In this document: positions 17,601-26,600 of the stretch, in pieces
How the letters are laid out: each line of letters opens with the position of its first letter
Numbering within the stretch: the stretch's first letter is position 1
DNA from: Bacteroidales bacterium
Lineage (GTDB): Bacteria; Bacteroidota; Bacteroidia; Bacteroidales; UBA12170
Direction of reading: 5' to 3'
DNA: 32,303 nucleotides
NCBI GenBank assembly: GCA_016744655.1
Contig: JADGDY010000043.1
Coordinates: forward strand, 1-32,303
The notes under the pieces: generated by a model
Database searches by the model: none
The model's input: only the letters and a program-made list of their open reading frames with translations
What the model was told of the DNA's origin: nothing
Made by a program: the position numbers and the translations under genes

Positions 17601-20600
17601 CACTAATCACTTTAAGTGCTTCGGAATTAGGAGTTACTTATCAATTAAGACTCGACTCCGATGATTCTCCAGTTGGAGGAGCATTAAATGGTACAGGAGG
17701 AGACATAAACTTTGTGGTCACGCCTTTAAATACAACTACATATAATATGATTGCTTCCAATGGAACTGGTTGTGTGGTTGAACTGTTGGACAAGCCAATA
17801 GTAACAGTAAATCCAAATCCTGTTGCTGGTTTAATTAGTAGCGATGGTGATGATGCGATTTGTCTTGGTGAAAGTATTAGCTTTACTGCTTCTGGCGGTG
17901 ATACTTATGAGTTTTTTGTGGATGGAGTATCTGTTCAAGGACCTAATAATAGTAATATTTATACAACCCTAGGTTTAACTGATGGCGAAGAAGTAACCGT
18001 GGATGTTTCTTTTGCAGCAACCGGTTGTAGCGATATCAGTACTGGAATAATCACAACCGTTCATGATTTACCAATTATCTCATTAACAGGTGATCAAGAA
18101 GTATGTTTTAACGAATCTGGGGTAGTATATACTACAGATATAGGAATGACTAACTATAATTGGTCTGTCGTTGGTGGAACTATTAATGCTGGAGGAAGTC
18201 CAAGTGATCATACCATTACAATAACATGGACCACTCTTGGAGCACAATCTGTTTCTATTAATTACGAAAATGCTAATTCTTGTCAAGCTGTAATAGATGA
18301 AACATTAGCCGTGAATGTAAACGCTTTACCAGATGATAGTTTCACATTTACTGATGTAGTGATTTGCTCTGGAGATATTGCTTTAATAGAGCAATCTAGT
18401 TCGGTAGTAGGAGTTAGTTATCAACTAAGACTCGATAGTGATAATTCATTAATTGGTAGTCCTATAATTGGTACAGGCCTCGCTATATCTTTCCCTGCTA
18501 GCCCCGTAATCACTTCAGATTATAATGTTTTGGCTACCAATGGAGCTTCATGTAGCATTCAAATCGTAGACAAAGCAACTGTGTATGTTAATCCATTGCC
18601 AGATAATAACCTTGGAGTTTTAGGAAGTACTGCTTGTTTTGGTGAGCCAGGAACCATAGTTATTCAAGCTTCTGAGCTAGGTGTAAGTTACCAATTAAGA
18701 CTCGAAAGTGATGATTCTCATCAAGGTGTTCCTCTAATTGGAACAGGTGCCGATTTAACCTATAATGTGGCGCCCACTTCAACCACAACTTATAATATTT
18801 TAGCTACTGATGGAAACAACTGTTCTGTAGAATTAAGCACAAAACCTGTTGTAAATATTAACCCATTACCAGATAATTCTCTTGTATTATCTGATGAAGA
18901 AATTTGCTTGGGAGAAACTGCTTCAATTATTCTTTTCAATTCCCTTCCGGGAATCAGCTATCAACTTAGATTAGATGTTGATGATACTCCGGTGGGAACA
19001 GCACAACCAGGAAATGGAGCAAACCTTTTATTTAATGTATCGCCTATAAATACTACTTCATATAATATTTTGGCTACTGATGTCCATATGTGTTCAAATG
19101 AAATTATAGATAAATCTGTTGTACAGGTAAACCCTACTCCAGATATTACCTTAGGATTAACTAGCCCTTCAGCTTGTGCTGGAGAATCTACCATTATTAC
19201 CTTGTCCAATTCGGTTGCTGGTGTTACTTATCAACTTCGTTTAGATAGTGATAATACAAATGTTGGCGCTGCTATTCCTGGAAATGGTAACGATATTAAT
19301 TTCGCAGTCAGTCCTAGTACTATTACTGTATATAATGTATTAGCAACCTCCTCTAATAGTTGTTCAGCAGAATTGATTAATAAATCTACGGTAACTATCT
19401 TTAACACACCAGATCCTAACTTGGTTGTTGACGACGCCAGTGTTTGTCTTGGAGATATTGCAGATATTACAATTTATAGCTCAGAAGTTGGAGTAACGTA
19501 TCAATTACGTTTAGATAGTGATAATTCGAATATTGGAACTCCTGTTTCAGGAACTGGAGGAAATATCATTTTAAATGTAAATACACTTACAACCACTACC
19601 TATAATGTGTATGCTTATAATGTGAATGCTTGTGCAGTTGAATTAATCGACAAATCAACAGTAACAGTAAATCCATTACCTGATCACACATTAACCGTAG
19701 GAGATGATGCAATATGTTTAGGTGAGCAAGCTGATATTATACTTTTTAACTCTGTTCTCGGAGTTAATTATCAGTTACGATTAGATAGTGATGATTCTAA
19801 TATTGGAAGTTCACAAGCCGGAAATGGTGGAACTTTAACTTTCCATGACAGTCCATTAACAACGAACACATATAATATAATAGCTTTTGATGCCAATGCT
19901 TGTTCCATTGAATTAAACGATAAAGCGATAGTTCAGGTTTATCCATTGGCTAACAATACACTTACAGTTAGTAACCCTACAGTTTGTTTTGGTGAAAATG
20001 CAATTATCAGTGTGGATAACTCTGAACCTGGAGTTAGTTATCAATTACGTCTCGATAGCGATGACTCCAATGTGGGTGCGGCAATACCAGGAAATAGTGG
20101 AACCATTACCTTTGATGTTAGCGTAACTACAACAACATTATTTAATGTGTTGGCAACTACTAGTAATAGTTGTGATACAGAATTACTTGATAGAGCATTG
20201 GTAAGTGTTAATCCTTCGCCAGATGAAACATTGGCAGTAAGTTCTCCTTCAATTTGTGAAACTGAAATTGCAGAAATTATCGTTTATACTTCTGAGGTAG
20301 GTGTTTCATATCAATTACGATTAGATAGTGACAATACACTTGTAGGAACTTTGATAAATGGAAATGGTGGAGATATTTCTTTCATGGTTGCTCCTTCAAC
20401 TTCTACTTTATATAATGTATTGGCAACAGGAGGAAACTCATGTAGTGTAGAGTTAAATCAAAAAGCTGATGTTACTGTTTATCCTTTACCAGATGCCAGT
20501 TTAATTGTAGATGATGCTACAGTATGTGCCACAGAAACAGCAAGTATTTTGCTTTATAATTCAGAACTAGGCATCAGTTATCAATTAAGATTAGATAGCG

Positions 20601-23600
20601 ATGATACTCCAATAGGAACAGCACAAATAGGGGATGGTAATATTTTAAGTTTTGATGTAAACCCTATAGCTAGTACTGTTTATAATATTTATGCCACTAC
20701 TACAGATGCTTGTAACATTGAGTTGTTGGACAAGTCGGTAGTGTCAGTACTTCCAACACCCGATTTAGATTTAACAGTATCTAGCGATGAAATTTGTATT
20801 GGAGAAACAGCAACAATTATTGTTTCTAATTCTGAACTCGGAGTAAGTTACCAACTTAGATTAAATTCTGATAATAGCCATATTGGTGGTGTAATACTTG
20901 GCACTGGATTCGATATCGAATATAATGTAGATCCAACCCTTACCACTATTTATAATGTATTGGCAACAGGAGGAAATGCTTGTGCTGGTTCTTTAGTTGA
21001 ATTAAGTACAGTTACAGTTAATCCTCTTCCTGCTCAACCAGTAATAACAGCTAATGGCCCTACTACGTTTTGTGAAGGAGGAAGTGTAGATTTGACATCC
21101 TCAATAGCAGATGAGTATTTATGGTCAACAGGTGAAACAAGTCAAACCATTACAGTAAGTACAGCTGGAACATATACAGTCATGATATCTGATCTTAATT
21201 TATGTTCAAGCTCCGTATCAGACCCAATCGTAATTAATGTGAATCCTCTACCATCTGTAAGCTTTAGTGGATTAGATGTAAGTTATTGTCATGATGCATT
21301 ACCTGTAACATTGACTGGTAATCCAATTCCAAATGCAGTGAGCACAGGGATTTTCACAGGTTCAGGCATAACTGACAATGGAGATGGAACCGCAATTTTC
21401 GATCCAGTTGCTGCTGGTGTTGGAGGTCCTTATGATATTGTTTACAATTATACCGATGAAAATACATGTATTAATGCAGATACTCAACAAACCACAGTTT
21501 TTGAAGCTCCAAGTATTCACATCACTGGATTAGACCCTGAATATTGTATTAATACAAGCCCAGTTTTAATAACAGGTAGTGAAGTACCATTTGGTTCTTT
21601 TTCAGGTATCGGAATTACTGATAATGCAAATGGAACTGCAATTTTTAATCCTGCTGTTGCTGGTATTGGTGGACCTTATAACATTGAATATTCATTTACC
21701 AATGCTGATGGTTGTTCAAATACAATAATTAGTCAAACACAAGTTTTTGATTTACCAACTGTGACATTTGGAACACTAAGCCCTGAGTATTGTGTAGATC
21801 ATGAAGAAGTAATATTGACAGGTAATCATGCTCCAAATGGAAGTTTCAGTGGAGTTGGTGTATTTGATAATGGAGATGGTACTGCTGTCTTTAATCCTGC
21901 AACTGCAGGAATAGGAGGGCCTTATGAAATTAGCTATGTATATACTGATGGAAACCTATGTAGTAATACTTCTGTTCAGCAAACAGTAATTCACGCTTTG
22001 CCAACTGTTTCATATTCAGGATTAAATACAGATTATTGTATTGATGGAGCCACATCTACTTTAGTGGGGAATCATGCTCCAGAAGGAATATTTACTGGAC
22101 TAGGGGTGACAGATAATGGAGATGGAACTGCCACATTCGATCCAGCATTAGCAGGAACAGGTTTAAACATTCAAATTACTTATATATATACCGATCCTAA
22201 TTTCTGTGATAATTCTGAAATACAACTTGTTAATGTTCACGCTTTACCTGTAGTTCAAATCCTTGGACTTGAGTCAAATTACTGTGTGAATAATGAAGAT
22301 ATATTAATAACTGGGGATCCTATTCCAGACGCTAGTAGTTCTGGTTTTTTCACAGGTAGTGGAATTACAGATAATGGTGATGGAACAGCCTGGTTTAGTC
22401 CATCAAGTTTAATAGAAAACAATATTTATTCTATTTCTTATACCTATACCGACTTAAACTCTTGTGTTTCCACCTTCAACCAAGATGTTAACATCATAGA
22501 ATTACCAGATGCTCCAGTAGCCAGTAACGTGGATGTTTGTTTTGGAGATGCAGTACCGGATTTAACAGCCTCTGGCGAAGATGGATTCCAATTGATTTGG
22601 TATAATAGTCTTGGTGATTCTATACATTCAGGAAATACTTATGCCACAGGTGAAACTGCCGTTGGAACTTATGAGTATTCTGTTACTCAGATTCATACTA
22701 TTACCGGATGCGAAAGTTATCCACGTCAGGTAACCTTAAATATTATTGATTTACCTATAGTTGAACTTCCACCATATGCCGATGTTTGTATTTATGATTT
22801 TATAATCTATTTAAATACAGGAACACCAAGTGGAGGTATCTATTCTGGAAGCCCAGGAATCATATTATTACCTACGGGAGATTATATTTTCCATCCAGAA
22901 TATGCTGGAGCAGGTATTCATGATATTATTTATACTTATACCAATCCAATTAGTGGATGTCAAGATACGGCCATGCAAACCATTACAGTTCATGATAGAC
23001 CTGTTGTTGAGATTTTAGATCTTGAAGCAGTTTATTGTGTTTCTGGTGTAGATGTAACTATAAATGGTAACCATCCTGGTTATGGAATATTTTCTGGCCC
23101 TGGAATTACTGATAATGGAGATGGAAGTGCAGTATTTGCACCTACAGTTGCTGGAATTGGATATCATGATATTGTCTACCTTTATGAAGACATTAATACA
23201 GGATGTATAAATCAAGATACAGCTACCACGCTTGTTGAGGGAGCTCCTCAGAATGTATCAGTCATACAGATTAGTGACCCTGAAATTTGTGTAAACTCTA
23301 TAGAAACTGTGACTCTTGAAGCAATAGGAGGAAACGGAACTTGGGTGAATTGGTTTGAAAATTCATGTGGAGGAAATAGCCCTGAAATTCTTACTGCGAA
23401 TGGTGACTCTTCTTTAATTGTTATACCAGCTCCTGAAGTATCTACTTATTATTATGCACAATGGGAAACTGAATGTGGAGTAAGTGACTTATGCGCTGAT
23501 AACTATATTGTGGTGAATCAGAATCCAACTTTACCTGATACTGCTTGGGCAACTCCAAATGTAGTTTGTAATGAAGATCAAGATTCAATTGCACTATTTA

Positions 23601-26600
23601 TCACAGGAGGAAATTATGGAACAATCCTAGAATGGACTCAAGATTCTTGTACTGGACTAGTAGTAGGACAAACCAATGGTGATCCACTACATATTCCAAC
23701 TCCGGATACTACAACTATTTATTTTGCAAATTGGATTAATGATTGTGGAGAATCTGGATGTACAGAGAGTGTAAGAGTTAGAGTAACTCCTCCAGCTGAA
23801 GAAGTTGCAATAGCAGATGCCGATTCTAATTTCTTCTGTAAAAATACTTTGAATAAACTCCAGCTTAGAGCTTTTGGTGGAAGAGGAGATTCTGTTATTT
23901 GGCATTACGATTCTTTAGGCTTATATCCATTACCATTAGATAGTATCATTAGTGTAACGAGTATTTCAGGTGATACCATAGAAATTATTCCTCCTACAGT
24001 AAATACTATTTATTATCCATTTAGAGCCACTCCTTGTGAACAAATTGGTGGTAATGTAAGCGTAGATATATCAGTTTTTACTGACCCAATAATGCCAGAT
24101 AGTGTCTATACTTTTCCATCAACCATTTGTTTTGGATCAACAGATTCAATTACATTAGTTGTTGAAGGAGGTAGTGGAGTCAAAATAGAATGGTATGCAG
24201 ATGATTGTAATTCTGGTGTTTTCTTAGGGAATGGAAACGATTTTAAAGTTCCACCACCAACTGTGAATACTACCTATTTTGCTAAATGGGTAACACCTTG
24301 TGGAGTTTCAGAATGTAAAAGTACCGAACTGATCATTTATCCACCGACTATAGATCCTATAAGTATTATTAGTGACACCAATACTCTTTGTGCCGGAAAC
24401 TTATCCGAAATTCAATTAGTTATGAATGGTGGTAGCGGTGATTCTGTGGTATGGTTTTCTGATTATTGTGGAGGCATAGAATTAGATCCTAATACATTCT
24501 ACTATCAATCTCCAATGAGAGATACAATTATTATTCCTGCTCCAAATACCGATACTACATTCTATGCATATTGGGCAACGCCTTGTGAAGTTTCAGAATG
24601 TGTAAATATTGATATTTCTGTTTATCCTCAACCTATAATAATGGATAGCGTATACAGTAGCCATAATGACTTTTGTAGCGGATCTGTTTCCAATATTACG
24701 CTTACTGCAATAGGAGGGGAGGGTGATGAAATCACATGGACTAAAGATAGTTGTGATGGACCTATTGTGGCAGTAACTAGTTTAAGTTCAATTAGTATTC
24801 CAAGTCCACAAGATACCACAGTATATTTTGCCAAATGGAAAACAATTTGTGACAGTACAGAATGTAAAACCATTCAGGTTAATGTTCCTCCAACACCAAT
24901 GGACCCAGTTGAACTTCATGTTCTAGAAAATCTAATCTGTGATAATACTATTGATTCTATTACCTTAGTAATGGAAGGCGGAAGTGGATTTGAAGCAGTT
25001 TGGTTCTATGGAGCGTATTGTGGAAACGATACCATTCCAGCTGAAGAAATGGTAAAACTATCAGCCAAAGGTGATTCTATACGAATTGCTCGTCCGGCTC
25101 AATCTCAAACCATCACTGCTAATTGGGCCAGCTACAATAGTGTATGTGGTTCATCAGAATGTGTAAGTTTAGATGTTTTCGTTTATGAGGCTCCTCAAGC
25201 TAGTTTCCAAGTTACAGGTGGGGTTGAATGTGAAAATACATTGCTTCAATTTACATCTAATTCAGCTCCAGGAACGGGACTAATCACACAGTTAGTTTGG
25301 GATTTCGGAGATGGTATTGTTGTGGATACAAATCTTCAAGTTGACTTATTCCATGCTTATGAGAATTCTGGAGAGTATTTAGTAGAATTGATGATTACGA
25401 ATACTTATGGATGTAAAGATACAGCTTGGGTTCCATTAACCATTTCTAACGGCCCTACTGCTGCTTTTAGCTACGAGACTTCCTGTTTAGGAACTCCAAT
25501 TCAATTTATGGATGAATCTATATCAGCTGTAGATAGTATTGCTGCTTGGTTCTGGAATTTTAACGACCCAACAAGTATTAATGATACTTCTAGCCTTCAA
25601 AATCCAACATATATTTATAATGAAGCGGGAATTTACGAAGTGATTCTTACCATTACCGATACTTCAGGTTGTACAGGAGAAATTATTCAAGAAGTTATTG
25701 TTTCACCTGTTCCTACTGCATTCTTTATTTTAGGAACTGCAAGTTGTCAAAATGCTCCAGTTCTATTTAGTGATTCTTCTTTTACTGAAAATAATGAAAT
25801 AGCCACTTGGGTTTGGAACTTCGGAGACGGAAGTGAAGATTTAATAATAAATGCACCAGAAGATCCAAATGTATATCATAGTTATTCAAATACTGGTGAT
25901 TTTACTGTATCTCTTACGGTTTATGATACCTTAGGCTGCCAAAGTGCTTATTTCTATCGTTATTTTGAAGTTCGCGCAAATCCTATTGCTGGTTTTATGC
26001 ATGCTGATACAGCTTGTCAAACTGGAATTATTCATTTCTTCGATACAACTTATCATCAAGCTGGAACAAATGGAGTAGCTTGGCAATGGAATTTTGATGA
26101 TGGTTCATTTGCTTATGATCAGAACCCTATTCATTCTTATATTGAAACGGGCCAGTTTTATAATGTTGAAATGGTAATTACTGATGAATTTGGTTGTCAA
26201 GATACAGCCATGAATACAGTGGAGGTAAAACCTTCTATGGAAATTGAATTTACATCTAATATTATATGTGAAGGTGAAGAAACTCAATTAATAGCTAATT
26301 TGATACAACCAGAAAATGATCAAGTAGCTGAATGGCAATGGTTCTTTGGTGATAATGCTGATACAATAGTAAATTCAGATACTATTTATCATCAATATCC
26401 TACAGGTGGTACTTTCTATGCCACATTAATTGGAGTTGATGAAGGAGGATGTGAAACTATAGTTATTAATCAGGCCGTAAATATTTATCCTGCACCTGTG
26501 GTCGATTATTTTATACCAGAAGCCAGTTGTAGTGATCCAAGTATTTTCTATAATCATTCAATAGCTAATGCTGATTCTATTATTGTTTATCATATCGAAT

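Noticed and set aside
18326..21025. Possible CRISPR or non-coding satellite because of regular repeats
   Set aside because: The 270-bp period is fully in frame and encodes 90-residue protein modules; there are no spacers.
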